Of a stretch of DNA of 64,000 nucleotides, positions 31,201 through 44,024 are shown piece after piece. The position numbers and the translations under genes are program-made. The notes under the pieces are model-generated. The model was not told where the DNA came from, did no database searches, and worked only from the letters and a program-made list of their open reading frames with translations. This stretch comes from CAWKCE01 sp032127035. GTDB taxonomy: Bacteria; Actinomycetota; Actinomycetes; JAHEKZ01. The stretch spans positions 1 through 64,000 of the forward strand of contig CAWKCE010000007.1 in assembly GCA_963848085.1 (NCBI GenBank). The letters run 5' to 3'. Numbering within the stretch: position 1 is the stretch's first letter; every line of letters starts with the position of its first letter.

Positions 31201-34200
31201 AACGGCGGACCCTCTGCTGCCACCACCGTGTCCGTCTCCGACACCCTGCCGCCGGGAGTCGGCTTCGTCTCGGCGTCGGGGACCGGCTGGACCTGCGGTG
31301 AAGCAGCCGGCGTCGTCACCTGCACCCGCCCGTCGATCGGAGCCGGGAACACCGCCCCCACGGTCACGATCAACGTGACCGCACCGGCTGCTGCTGGGTC
31401 ACTGGTGAACACCGCCACAGTGTCTGCGGCCACCACCGACCCGGACCTCACCAACAACACCGACCAGATCACCACCACGGTGACTGCCCTGGCCGACCTG
31501 GCGATCACCAAGACCGGACCCGCCACCGTCGCCGCGGGTGGGGGCGTCACCTACCAGCTCGCCGTCAGCAACGGCGGCCCCTCGAGCGCTACGTCGGTGT
31601 CGGTGTCGGACACGCTCCCCGCAGGCGTCAGCTTCGTGTCCGCCAGCGGCGGCGGCTGGACCTGCGGTGAAGCAGCCGGCGTCGTCACCTGCACCCGCCC
31701 GAGCCTCACCGTCGGAAGCGCCCCGACCATCACGGTCAACGTGACCGCCCCTGCCGCTGCCGGATCGCTGGTCAACAACGCGACGGTGTCCGCCGCGACT
31801 GCTGACCCGAACCTCAGCAACAACACCGACCAGCTCATCACCACCGTCACCGCCGTCGCTGACCTGTCGCTGACCAAGACTGGGCCGGCCACCATCGGTG
31901 CCGGCGGTGCGATTGCCTACCAGCTCGCCGTGTCGAACAGTGGACCTTCTGCTGCAACGACCGTGTCCGTCTCTGACACGCTGCCCGCTGGGGTCAGCTT
32001 CGTATCCGCGTCGGGGACCGGCTGGACCTGCGGTGAGGCGGCTGGCGTGGTCACCTGCACCCGCCCGTCGATCGGAGCCGGGAACACCGCCCCCACCATC
32101 ACGGTCAACGTCACCGCTCCGGCCGCCACCGGCTCGCTGGTCAACACGGCCACCGTGTCGGCCGCCACCACCGACCCGAACCTGACCAACAACACCGACC
32201 AGATCACCACCACCGTGACTGCCGTCGCCGACCTGGCAATCACCAAGACCGGACCCGGCACGGTGACGGCGGGCGGCGGCGTCAGCTACTCCGTGGCCGT
32301 TGTGAACGGTGGCCCCTCGACAGCCACGTCTGTCTCGGTGTCGGACACGCTGCCAGCAGGCGTCAGCTTCGTGTCCGCGTCGGGGACCGGGTGGACCTGC
32401 GGTGAGGCGGCGGGCGTGGTCACCTGCACCCGACCGAACCTCACCGTCGGAAGCGCGCCGACCATCACGGTGAACGTGACCGCGTCGGCTGCTGCTGGGT
32501 CGCTGGTGAACACCGCCACGGTCTCTGCGGCCACCGCTGACCCGGATCTGACGAACAACACCGACCAGATCACCACCACCGTCACCGCCGCTGGCCGACC
32601 TGTCGATCACCAAGACCGGACCCGCCACCGTCACGGCAGGCGGCGCGGTTGCGTACTCGTTGGCCGTGTCGAACCTCGGGCCGTCGACGGCGACCTCCGT
32701 GTCCGTGACCGACACGCTGCCCGCTGGGGTCAGCTTCGTCTCGGCGTCGGGGACCGGCTGGACCTGCGGCCAGGCAGTCGGCGTGGTCACCTGTACCCGG
32801 GCCTCCGCAGCCACCGGTGCCGCGCCGACCATCACGGTCAACGTGACCGCGCCGGCTGCTGCTGGGTCGCTGGTGAACACCGCCACGGTCTCTGCGGCCA
32901 CCGCTGACCCGGATCTGACGAACAACACCGACCAGATCACCACCACCGTCACCGCACTGGCCGACCTGTCGATCACCAAGACCGGCCCGCCGACCATCGG
33001 GGCAGGCGGCTCCGTGGCGTACTCGTTGGCCGTGTCGAACCTCGGGCCGTCGACGGCTACCTCCGTGTCCGTGACCGACACGCTGCCCGCTGGGGTCAGC
33101 TTCGTGTCCGCATCTGGCACCGGGTGGACCTGCGGCCAGGCCGCCGGCGTGGTCACCTGCACCCGCCCGTCGATCGGGGCCGGCACCACCGCACCCGCGA
33201 TCACGATCAACGTCACCGCGCCGGCGGCTGCGGGATCGCTGGTCAACACCGCAAGCGTGTCCGCCGCGACAGCCGACCCGGACCTGACCAACAACACCGA
33301 CCAGTCCACCACCGGGGTCACTGCCGTAGCCGACCTGTCGATCGCCAAGACTGGGCCGGCCACCGTTGCGGCAGGCGGGGCAGTGTCCTACTCCCTCGAC
33401 GTCAGCAACGGTGGGCCGTCCACTGCCACCTCCGTCTCCGTGTCCGACACGCTGCCCGCAGGGGTCAGCTTCGTGTCGGCGTCGGGGACCGGCTGGACCT
33501 GCGGCCAGGCCGCCGGCGTGGTCACCTGCACCCGGGCCTCCCTGACGACCGGTGCCGCGCCGACCATCACGATCAACGTCACCGCCCCCGCGGCCGCTGG
33601 TTCCCTGGTCAACACCGCCACGGTGTCGGCCGGCACCACCGACCCGGACCTGACCAACAACACAGACCAGATCACCACCACCGTCACCGCACTGGCCGAC
33701 CTGGCGATCACCAAGACCGGCCCCGCGACAGCCACCGCCGGCAGCACCATCGCCTACTCGTTGTCCGTGTCGAACCTCGGGCCGTCCACGGCGGCCTCCG
33801 TGTCCGTCACCGACACGCTGCCCGCTGGGGTCAGCTTCGTCTCCGCGTCAGGCACTGGTTGGACCTGCGGTGAGGCAGTCGGCATCGTCACGTGCACCCG
33901 CCCGTCGATCGGGGCCGGTAACACCGCATCGCCCATCACGGTCGACGTCACGGCGCCCGCCGGTCCCGGGTCGCTGGTCAACACCGCGACTGTGTCTGCC
34001 GCGACAGCCGACCCGGACCTGACCAACAACACCGACCAGATCACCACCACCATCACCGCACTCGCCGACCTGTCGATCACCAAGACCGGCCCCGCGAGCG
34101 TCGGCGCCGCCGGTGCGATCGGCTACCAGTTGGCTGTCCGCAACGCTGGTCCGTCGACGGCCACCTCCGTGTCCGTCACCGACGCTCTCCCGGCAGGCGT

Positions 34201-35317
34201 GACCTTCGTCTCCGCGTCAGGCACTGGTTGGACCTGCGGTGAGGCAGCCGGCATCGTGACCTGCACCCGCCCGTCGATCGGGGCCGGTAGCACCGCACCA
34301 TCCATCACCATCGACGTCACGGCGCCCACCGGCACCGGATCGCTGGTGAACACCGCAAGCGTGTCCGCCGCGACAGCCGACCCGGACCTGACCAACAACA
34401 CCGACCAGATCACCACCGCGGTCACACCGTTCGCCAACCTGTCTCTGGTCAAGACCGGTACCGCAACCGTTGCGGCCGGTGGCGACATCACCTACGCGCT
34501 GGTCGTGTCAAATGCGGGCCCGTCGACGGCCACCTCCGTGTCCGTCACCGACACCCTCCCGGCAGGCGTCAGCTTCGTCTCCGCGGCAGGCACTGGCTGG
34601 ACCTGCGGTGCAGCCGCTGGGGTGGTCACCTGCACGCGTCCGTCCATCGTGTCCGGGAGCACGGCGCCAACCATCACCATCCAAGCGACCGCCCCGATCG
34701 GCAAGGGCAAGGCAGTCAACACGGCGACAGTGTCGGCGGCCACGACGGACCCGGATCCGACCGACAACACCGACCAGACCACAACTACGGTCGGCGCGGC
34801 TGCGGACCTGCAGCTGGTCAAGACCGGCCCCAAGACCGCTGTCGCCGGCGAGCTCCTCGCCTACACGATCACGGTGACCAACAACGGTCCGGATGCGGCG
34901 AAGTCGGTCGTGGTCACTGACCCGATCCCGGCCGGCACCACCTTCGTCTCGGCGTCCGGGGTGGGCTGGACGTGCACCTACGCCGCTCGGGCGGTCACCT
35001 GCACGCGTGCCTCGATCGCATCCGGGAACACGGCGCCGGTGATTGCACTGGTGCTGCGGGCACCGGCGAGCGGCGATGGCGTGCTGAACGAGGCGGCTGT
35101 CGTGTCGGATGCCACCGACCCGGTGCCAGGCAACAACTTCTTCGGGTCGGAGACCATCCTGGTCCCGTCCGGACCTTCCGGACCGAGCGGGCCCGACGGG
35201 TCGGACATCCCTCACACCGGCGCTGACGGGTTCGCTGCCCTCGCGGGCGGGCTGTTGATGCTGCTGGTCGGCTTGGTGCTCGTCCGAGTTGGCCGGCGTC
35301 GCAACGCCCTGGGCTAA
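25223..35317 (+). CDS. giant DUF11-repeat surface protein, two frame breaks
   Basis: Read through two single-base breaks (a missing base near 26286, an extra base at about 32590), this encodes about 3,360 residues. It has a signal peptide (MRLKSPSRK start, TPALA cleavage), a beta-rich Gly-rich head (residues about 40-500), then 23 DUF11/CARDB-like repeats of about 122 residues, each opening ADLSLVKTGPATV and containing FVSASGTGWTC. The C terminus has an IPHTG sorting-like motif, a membrane helix and a basic tail (GRRRNALG). It should be anchored at the cell surface as a long stalk or adhesin. The ATG at 25223 was chosen for the signal peptide; a GTG at 25178 is possible. Confidence 0.88.
26737..35145 (+). 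repeat. 23 tandem coding repeats of about 366 bp
   Basis: The units start at 26737, 27103, 27469 and so on, with a period of 366 bases (some slightly shorter or longer where residues such as SIGAGNTAP are added). Neighbouring units share long near-identical stretches. Two conserved cysteines per unit (GWTC and VVTC) could form an intra-repeat disulfide. The last unit is the most diverged. Confidence 0.92.
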
Positions 35318-35322
35318 GCCCA

Positions 35323-35438
35323 CGTCGAGTGCCCAGTTTGCGGACAGTGGTGTTCGCAGACTGCGCACTCGACGCCTGAATCTCTCCTCAGACTGTGCAC
35401 TCGACGCGTAGATGTGTCCTGGGGGTGTGCACTCGGCG
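35323..35438. repeat. 32-bp-pitch array C (4 cores, first inverted)
   Basis: An inverted core CGTCGAGTGC (35323) pairs with GCACTCGACG (35365-35374) to form a long hairpin (35323-35374). Further GCAC cores follow at 35397 and 35429, each 32 bases on. The array begins 6 bases after the giant gene stop and could also terminate its transcript. Confidence 0.85.
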
Positions 35439-35439
35439 A

Positions 35440-35460
35440 TTCACAGGGAGTTCACAGGGA
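35440..35460. promoter_or_regulatory. direct-repeat response-regulator site 1
   Basis: Two copies of TTCACAGGGA start at 35440 and 35451, 11 bases apart, upstream of the response-regulator gene. OmpR-type regulators bind head-to-tail repeats with this spacing, so autoregulation is likely. Related pairs occur at 37813 and 41283. Confidence 0.65.
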
Positions 35461-35547
35461 ACTGGCAGGCTGGGGTCACCCAGTCCGGGCACTGTGGTCC
35501 CGTGAGCGTCGAGGCCAGCCTGCCGTCAGCGGAGAGATGAGGGCCCT

Positions 35548-36272
35548 GTGAGCGTGGAGACGGGTACGACGCGGCCCGCCGAGGCACGGCTCCTGGTCGT
35601 CGACGACGAGCCCAACATCGTCGAGCTGCTGTCCGCTTCGCTGCGCTTCTCCGGGTTCGAGGTCGACACCGCACACAGCGGCCGGGAGGCGCTGGACCTG
35701 GTCCCGAAGACCCGTCCCGACCTCATCGTGCTGGACGTGATGATGCCCGGCCTCGACGGCTTCGCCGTGGTCAAGCAGCTGCGGGGCAATGGCGTCCACA
35801 CCCCGGTGGTCTTCCTGACCGCCCGCGACGCCACAGAGGACCGCGTCGCGGGGCTCACCCTCGGTGGGGACGACTACGTCACCAAACCGTTCAGCCTGGA
35901 AGAGGTGGTCGCCCGCATCCGCGCCGTCCTCCGGCGCACCGGCGGGCCCCATAGCGGACCGGCCGCCACCACACTGTCTCTCGCCGACGTCGAGCTGAAC
36001 GACGAGACGCACGAAGTCTGGAAGGCCGGCGAGCCGGTGTCGCTGTCGCCGACGGAGTTCCAGCTCCTCCGCTACTTCCTGGCCAATCCCGGTCGGGTGC
36101 TCAGCAAGGCGCAGATCCTGGACCACGTGTGGGCCTACGACTTCGGCGGTGACGCCAACGTCGTCGAGTCCTACGTCTCGTACCTCCGCCGCAAGATCGA
36201 CACCACCGACCCACGGCTGCTGCACACGATCCGCGGCGTCGGGTACGTCATGCGGGTGCCGCGGGACGCGTC

Positions 36273-36276
<4 letters not shown>
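35548..36276 (+). CDS. OmpR-family response regulator
   Basis: The 242-residue protein has a receiver domain (acidic pair Asp19/Asp20, phospho-acceptor Asp63 in IVLDVMMPG, and a TKPF lysine) and a C-terminal winged helix (LSPTEFQLLRYFLANPGRVLSKAQIL). It is the partner of the kinase that follows with a GTGA overlap. Gene order with a downstream HtrA protease recalls MprAB-PepD or CssRS-HtrA envelope-stress systems. The GTG at 35548 was chosen; a direct-repeat site lies about 90 bases upstream. Confidence 0.93.
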
Positions 36277-37802
<1,526 letters not shown>

Positions 37803-37812
37803 CCGCACCCGG

Positions 37813-37830
37813 TTCACAGCGTCCTCCCAG
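37813..37830. promoter_or_regulatory. direct-repeat response-regulator site 2
   Basis: TTCACAG (37813-37819) is followed 11 bases later by CTCCCAG (37824-37830). It lies in the gap before the redox-module operon. The pair matches the site at 41283 and, more loosely, the one at 35440. Confidence 0.55.
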
Positions 37831-37896
37831 GTAACCGTCGTTCCCTAGGTCGTGTGACCGCGAGCGCGGTCGTGGACCAACGAAGGGAAGGACGAC

Positions 37897-38580
37897 GTGA
37901 CCGAGAACCAGACACCCCCGGCCAACCCGCCCGAGGAGCCGGCGGTCACCGTCGAGTCCGTCCCCGTGCCTGAGCCGACCGAGATGGCATCGGCCACCTC
38001 TCCCTCACGGCGGAACCTGTGGCTGGCCGGCGGCGCTGGCGCTGTCGTGGCCGGAGTCGCCCTCGGCGGCGTGGCCATCGGGGCAACGGTGTTCGACCGC
38101 CACGACGAGCGCTCCGTGTCCTTCCAGCGCAACGCACCGTTCAGCAGCTCGACGTTCGGCCAGGACGGCCAGCCCGGCCCTGGCGACGGGATGCTCGGCG
38201 GACCGATGCGCGGAGGCCCCCTCGGCGGCATCGGCAGCGGCGGCGCCCTCCACGGCGAGGTGGTGTTCGAGGACGCCTCCGGCGACTACGTGACGATGAC
38301 CATGCAGCAGGGCGAGGTCACCGCGGTCAGCGGTAGCTCCATCTCCCTGGACTCCGCGGACGGTTTCAGCGCCACGTACGCCATCGACGGAGAAACCCGC
38401 GCTGCGTCTCCGGACGCGGACCCGATCACCGACGGCCTGACCGGCATCGAGGTCGGGGACACCGTCAACGTCGTCGCCCAAGCCACCGACGGCGCCGCCA
38501 CGGCCCAGCTGGTGCTCGAGGGCGCCTTCGGACCTGGCCACATCCCAGGCTTCGGGCCGAACGGTCCCGAAGCCACATGA
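37897..38580 (+). CDS. membrane-anchored extracytoplasmic protein (DUF5666-like)
   Basis: The 227-residue protein has a Pro-rich cytoplasmic start, one membrane helix (residues about 43-66, GGAGAVVAGVALGGVAIGA) and an extracytoplasmic Gly/Met-rich linker. A beta domain follows whose EVTAVSGSSISLDSADG and VGDTVNVVAQ pattern resembles DUF5666. It begins the operon containing the flavin redox proteins. Its role is unknown; a structural or metal-related part in the module is a guess. A GAAGGGAAGGA site precedes the GTG. The stop overlaps the next start (ATGA). Confidence 0.75.
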   Translation: MTENQTPPANPPEEPAVTVESVPVPEPTEMASATSPSRRNLWLAGGAGAVVAGVALGGVAIGATVFDRHDERSVSFQRNAPFSSSTFGQDGQPGPGDGMLGGPMRGGPLGGIGSGGALHGEVVFEDASGDYVTMTMQQGEVTAVSGSSISLDSADGFSATYAIDGETRAASPDADPITDGLTGIEVGDTVNVVAQATDGAATAQLVLEGAFGPGHIPGFGPNGPEAT

Positions 38581-40025
38581 GCCGCCCCGGGGCGGTGACA
38601 CCAGCCGCCACGCTGACCGCCCCGGTGGCCCCCTCGTGGCCGGCGTCGACCCGTCCCCCCTCGACGCCGGCCACGCTCCCCCAGGACCCGCGAGCCGGGG
38701 CGCACCCCCGCCTCGTCCTGGCACTCATCTGGCTGGGCGCCGCGTTCAGCATCTGGCTGTGGTGGCGCAACACCCCGTCGGTGTCCAGCCTGGGTGAGAT
38801 CCTCACCAACGCCGGACGCATCACCGGCCTGCTCGCCGGGTACGCGGCCGCGATCCTGCTGCTGCTGATGGCCCGGATCCCGGCGCTGGAGCACGGTGTC
38901 GGCGCCGACCGGCTGGCCCGCTGGCACGCGAGCGGCGGGCGCTACATGGTGTCCCTGGCCGTCGCCCACACCCTGCTCATCGTGTGGGGGTACTCGGTCA
39001 CGGCGCACGCCAACGTCGTCGGAGAGACCAAGACGCTGCTGCTGTCCTACCCGGACGTGATGATGGCCACCGTCGCACTCGGCCTGTTCGTCATGGTCGG
39101 GGTGATCTCCGCCCGTGCCGCTCGCCGGCGGCTGCGTCACGAGACCTGGTACTACCTGCACCTGTACACGTACCTGGCCGTAGCGCTGGCGTTCAGCCAC
39201 CAGTTCGCGACCGGCGCCGACTTCGTCAACAGCCTGCCGGCACGCATCGCGTGGGGCGCGCTCTACCTGTCCGTCGCCGCAGCCCTGCTGTGGTTCCGGA
39301 TCGCGCTGCCGATCCGTCGCGCGCTGCGCCACCAGCTCCACGTCGTGTCGGTCCAGCACCACAGCAAGGACGTGGTGTCGGTCTACGTAGGCGGGCGGCA
39401 CCTCGAGGAGCTGGGGGCGTCGTCGGGCCAGTTCTTCCGCTGGCGCTTCCTCTCCCGGGAGCTGTGGTGGGCGTCCAACCCCTACTCGCTGTCCGCCGCC
39501 CCGCGTGACGGGCTGCTGCGCATCACCGTCAAGGACCTCGGCGACCACAGCGGCGCGCTGCGCCACCTGCGGCCGGGGACCCGGGTGTTCGCCGAGGGGC
39601 CCTACGGCGCGATGACCGCGGCCCGACGGACCAGCGACAAGGTCCTGCTGGTCGCTGGCGGGGTCGGGGTCACCGTGGTCCGGGCGCTGTTCGAGAGCCT
39701 GCCGGCGCGCAACGGCGACATCACCGTCATCTACCGAGCCAGCCGGGAGAAGGACCTCGTGCTGCGCGACGAGCTCGACGCCATCGCGTCGGCGCGCGGC
39801 TGCCACGTCCACTACGTCACGGGCCGCCGGCACGAGTGGCGTGGCAAGGACCCGCTCGGCTCGGCGCAGCTGCGGAAGATGGTGCCGCACCTGGCCGACC
39901 ACGACGTGTACCTGTGCGGTCCGTCCGGCATGCAGCAGGCCGTCACGGCATCACTCCGCGAGGCGGGCGTGCCCAAGGCGCGGATCCACAGTGAGGACTT
40001 CGTCTTCGAAGGGGCGGGAAGCTGA
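38577..40025 (+). CDS. ferric-reductase-like transmembrane flavin oxidoreductase
   Basis: The 482-residue protein has a six-helix ferric-reductase-like membrane domain (residues about 45-245) with paired histidines suited to haem (HASGGRYMVSLAVAHTLL and HETWYYLHLYTYLAVALAFSH). A cytosolic FAD/NAD(P)H reductase domain follows with NPYSLSAAP, AEGPYG, GGVGVT and LCGPSGM motifs. It should pass electrons from NAD(P)H across the membrane, here probably to the FMN protein encoded next. It overlaps both neighbours. Confidence 0.92.
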   Translation: MSRPGAVTPAATLTAPVAPSWPASTRPPSTPATLPQDPRAGAHPRLVLALIWLGAAFSIWLWWRNTPSVSSLGEILTNAGRITGLLAGYAAAILLLLMARIPALEHGVGADRLARWHASGGRYMVSLAVAHTLLIVWGYSVTAHANVVGETKTLLLSYPDVMMATVALGLFVMVGVISARAARRRLRHETWYYLHLYTYLAVALAFSHQFATGADFVNSLPARIAWGALYLSVAAALLWFRIALPIRRALRHQLHVVSVQHHSKDVVSVYVGGRHLEELGASSGQFFRWRFLSRELWWASNPYSLSAAPRDGLLRITVKDLGDHSGALRHLRPGTRVFAEGPYGAMTAARRTSDKVLLVAGGVGVTVVRALFESLPARNGDITVIYRASREKDLVLRDELDAIASARGCHVHYVTGRRHEWRGKDPLGSAQLRKMVPHLADHDVYLCGPSGMQQAVTASLREAGVPKARIHSEDFVFEGAGS

Positions 40026-40534
40026 TGAAGCGCGCGGCGCTGACAATCGTCACCACCGTGGCGGGCCTGGCGATTCTGCTCGGGTTCAAGACCTCGACCA
40101 TCGGGGCTGCGGTGGCCGGGTTCGCCCCGGGCAACGCCCCGAGCAGCACGGTCTCCGCCGGAACGGGTTCCGGGTCGGGTACGGGGTCGGGTGCGGGTAC
40201 CGGTTCCGGGTCGTCCAGCTCCGGTTCCGGTGCCGGGCCCGGCCCGAGCGCCGCCGCCAAGCAGACCGTCACCGGCAACTCCGTCGGAACGCCCTACGGC
40301 CCGGTACAGGTGCGGGTGACGTCGACCGGCGGGCGAATCAGCAACGTCGACGTCCTCCAGGCACCGTGGAGCAACGGGACTGACCAGCAGATCAACGGCT
40401 ACGCGCTGCCGATCCTCATCCAGGAGACCATCAAGGCGCAGTCGGCCACGATCGACATGGTGAGCGGCGCGAGCTACACCAGCCATGGCTATGTGACCTC
40501 GCTCCAGTCGGCACTGGACCAGCTCCATGCGTGA
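40025..40534 (+). CDS. exported FMN-binding domain protein
   Basis: The 169-residue protein has an N-terminal membrane or signal helix, a Gly/Ser-rich linker (residues about 40-78) and an FMN_bind domain ending DMVSGASYTSHGY. The SGA(S/T)xT motif carries the Thr to which ApbE covalently links FMN. It is probably the extracytoplasmic electron carrier that takes electrons from the membrane reductase. The ApbE gene follows with overlap. Confidence 0.92.
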   Translation: MKRAALTIVTTVAGLAILLGFKTSTIGAAVAGFAPGNAPSSTVSAGTGSGSGTGSGAGTGSGSSSSGSGAGPGPSAAAKQTVTGNSVGTPYGPVQVRVTSTGGRISNVDVLQAPWSNGTDQQINGYALPILIQETIKAQSATIDMVSGASYTSHGYVTSLQSALDQLHA

Positions 40535-41344
40535 CGGCCAGATGGTGGGGCGCCACGTCGAGCACGTGATGGGCACGGTGTTCTCCATCGACGTGCGCGA
40601 CCCGGTGTCCTTCGCGGCAGTGGACGGCGTCGTGGAGTGGCTGCACTGGGTCGACGACACGTTCTCCACCTACCAGGACGACAGCGAGATCTGCCGCCTC
40701 GACCGGGGCGAGATCACACTTGAGGACTGCTGCGACGAGGTGGTCGACATCATGGCTCGCTGCGCGATGCTGGAGCGGCGCTCGGGCGGCGCGTTCAGCG
40801 CCCACGCCGGGGGCCGGATCGACCCGAGCGGACTGGTCAAAGGCTGGTCGATCGAGGTTGCGGCGGGGATGCTGACCGCCGCCGGCTCGTCTCGGCACGC
40901 CGTCAACGGCGGCGGCGACGTGCGCGTCGTCGGGCGGCCGGAGCCGGGTCGCGCGTGGCAGATCGGCGTGGCCGACCCGCTGACCCCGGGCGGGCTGGCC
41001 ACGGTCGTGTCGGTGGTCGACGGAGCCGTGGCCACGTCCGGCACCGCTGAGCGTGGCCTGCACGTCGTGGACCCGACCAGCGGCGAGATGGCGACCGAGC
41101 TGGCGTCGGTCACCGTCGTCGGGCCGGATCTCGGGCTGGCCGACGCCTACGCCACGGCGGCGATGGTCAAGGGGCGGCACGCGCGGACCTGGCTCGAGGA
41201 GCAGCTCGGCTACGAGGCGTTCGCGGTCACCGCCGAGGGCGTGCGCTGGCGCACGTCGGGCTTCGACCGCTGGGCGGCGCCGTTCACAGCAAACTCCCAG
41301 CCTGGGCACAGCCCGGCTCCAGCGTGGTGGGCAACGATCCCCTC

Positions 41345-41348
<4 letters not shown>
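40527..41348 (+). CDS. apbE: FAD:protein FMN transferase ApbE
   Basis: This enzyme attaches FMN from FAD to the Thr of FMN_bind domains through a phosphoester bond, a step needed by the protein encoded just upstream. The 273-residue product has ApbE landmarks: MGTVFSIDV, DDTFSTYQDDSEI, GGRIDPSGLVKGW, the NGGGDVRV motif and SGTAERGLHVVDP. It has no obvious signal peptide, so modification may happen in the cytosol or the protein may be exported in another way. The stop overlaps the protease ATG. Confidence 0.93.
41283..41300. promoter_or_regulatory. direct-repeat response-regulator site 3
   Basis: TTCACAG (41283-41289) and CTCCCAG (41294-41300) sit 11 bases apart within the end of apbE, 45 bases before the protease start. 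This could give HtrA its own promoter under the two-component system. Confidence 0.5.
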
Positions 41349-42505
<1,157 letters not shown>

Positions 42506-42511
42506 CAACGT

Positions 42512-42559
42512 CGAGTGCACAGTGGGCGGACACCGCGGTGTCCGCCCACTGTGCACTCG
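42512..42559. terminator. perfect 48-bp palindrome
   Basis: Two 24-base arms with no loop begin CGAGTGCAC and end GTGCACTCG, with centre ACCGCGGT. It starts 6 bases after the HtrA stop and is built from two opposed copies of the repeat core plus their linkers. It should act as a very stable terminator or cruciform. Confidence 0.85.
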
Positions 42560-42625
42560 GCGGTCTTCTGTCCGCCCACTGTGCACTCGGCGCCTGAAAG
42601 TGCCCGCCCACTGTGCACTCGGCGT
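42512..42625. repeat. 32-bp-pitch array D (4 cores, first inverted)
   Basis: GCAC cores lie at 42553, 42583 and 42615 (steps of 30 and 32), preceded by an inverted core at 42512. Linkers share CCGCCCACT. The array follows the HtrA gene. Confidence 0.85.
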
Positions 42626-42714
42626 CGGGTATCACCCATTTGGGCTATGAGGTTGACCCAGCGACACGCCCTCAGAACGTTCAGTTCGGGCCATGAGGCG
42701 CCGATGATGTCCAC

Positions 42715-43357
42715 GTGGGGCACTGGCTCGACGCCATGGCCAAGGCGTCAGCGAGCCGTCGGGGGCTTCATCGGACTTCCTCTCCCCCGAGGGCAACACT
42801 CACGCCCGGGCCCGGGCGTCCCGACGTGGCCCCTGCTGTCGTGCAGCAGGGGCCTACTCGACGTGAGGTCCTGCGGAGGGGCGCCATCATCGGCGCCGCC
42901 GTCTGGACAGTCCCCGCGCTGCAGTCCGCCCTCGCCCCGGCCGCCGCGGCGTCCCCACCGCCGGTGTGCACGGTCAACTGCCCTCCAGGCTCTGCCTGCG
43001 CGACAAACACCAACTGCTCGACGGGGCTGTGCCTGAACGGCGTCTGCGTCATCCCCTACGGCGGGCCGGGCACCTGCACCGCGAACAGCCAGTGCCAGAG
43101 CGGGAACTGCCTCGGCGGCACCTGTGCCGCCTCCTGGCCGGGGACGACCTGCACCAGCAGCAGCCAGTGCCTCTCAGGCAAGTGCGCGGGCGGGACCTGC
43201 AAGGAGAACCCGCTGGGCGGCTACTGCCGGGCGACCGCCGACTGCGCCAACAACATGGCGTGCTCAGGCAGGCGGCATCTGCGGTGGCCCAGGTGCCCCC
43301 TGCCAGAACAAGAACAAGTGCCTCTCGGGGAAGTGCACGGGCGGGGTCTGCCAGTAG
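42715..43357 (+). CDS. Tat-exported Cys-rich protein 1, one frame break
   Basis: The product, about 214 residues when reconstructed, has a long N region (MGHWLDAMAKAS), a twin-arginine signal (TRREVLRRGAIIGAAVWTVP) and a mature part made of Cys-rich modules of the form QC-x-SG-x-C-x-GG-x-C repeated at least four times. The frame breaks near 43267; with one base removed it reads GGICGGPGAPCQNK and ends GGVCQ at 43357. It is paralogous to the next gene. Tat export implies folding or cofactor loading before transport. Function unknown; extracellular binding or structural use is possible. Confidence 0.75.
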
Positions 43358-43446
43358 GGGACTCCCACGCCTCCGGCGTTTCGCCGCGTCCGCCTATCCA
43401 CTAGCCTGGGGCGGACGTCGTAGCGAAGAAGGTTCGGGGGTGGAGC

Positions 43447-43965
43447 ATGGGCAGGTGGCTTGACCGCCTGGCGCGCAGGGCCGCGTCCTCCTCCCCAACC
43501 CCCGCCGCGGCAGTTCCCGCGCCCACCTCTGGCTCGTCCCGCAGGGACTTCATGAAGAAGGCGGCCATCGTCACCGGCGCCGCCTGGACGGTGCCGGTGC
43601 TGCAGACGGCCCTGGCACCGGCCCACGCCGCCTCCGGCGATCTGGGGGACACCTGCCGAGCTAGTGCTCCACGCTGCACCCTCGGTTTCTGCAGGCCCGA
43701 CAACATCTGCGGATCGATCGGCGCCGTCTGCACCGCCGCAGCGCAATGCGTCAGCGGTGCCTGCGCGGGTGGGTTCTGCGTTGCTACGGGGCCACCACGC
43801 GCACTTTGCCTGTCGGATGGCAGCTGCCAGTACGGCAACTGCGCGACGAATGGTTACTGTGGCGGCACGAATGCCCCGTGCACGGCTGACAGCCAGTGCG
43901 GCAGCGGCCAGCCCAACCCCTGCCAAGGCCAGCCAGGCAACAAGACGTGCAAGCCGTATCCATAG
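43447..43965 (+). CDS. Tat-exported Cys-rich protein 2
   Basis: The 172-residue paralogue of the previous protein has the same plan: MGRWLDRLARRA, a Tat signal SRRDFMKKAAIVTGAAWTVP, cleavage near APAHA, then modules such as QCVSGACAGGFC and QCGSGQ. Sixteen cysteines in about 110 mature residues suggest many disulfides. The ATG at 43447 has GGTGGA upstream. It lies next to HprK-PqqD, so it is a candidate substrate for that protein, although nothing proves this. Confidence 0.78.
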   Translation: MGRWLDRLARRAASSSPTPAAAVPAPTSGSSRRDFMKKAAIVTGAAWTVPVLQTALAPAHAASGDLGDTCRASAPRCTLGFCRPDNICGSIGAVCTAAAQCVSGACAGGFCVATGPPRALCLSDGSCQYGNCATNGYCGGTNAPCTADSQCGSGQPNPCQGQPGNKTCKPYP

Positions 43966-44024
43966 CCCGCCCCCTGTGGTATCACCGACCCAAGTCGTAG
44001 GTTCGCTGTGGAATCGATGGCGCA

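Noticed and set aside
31399..33363. Long antisense frames opposite the DUF11 repeats
   Set aside because: They recur with the same 366-bp period because the coding repeat repeats; the products mirror the repeat and have no independent features.
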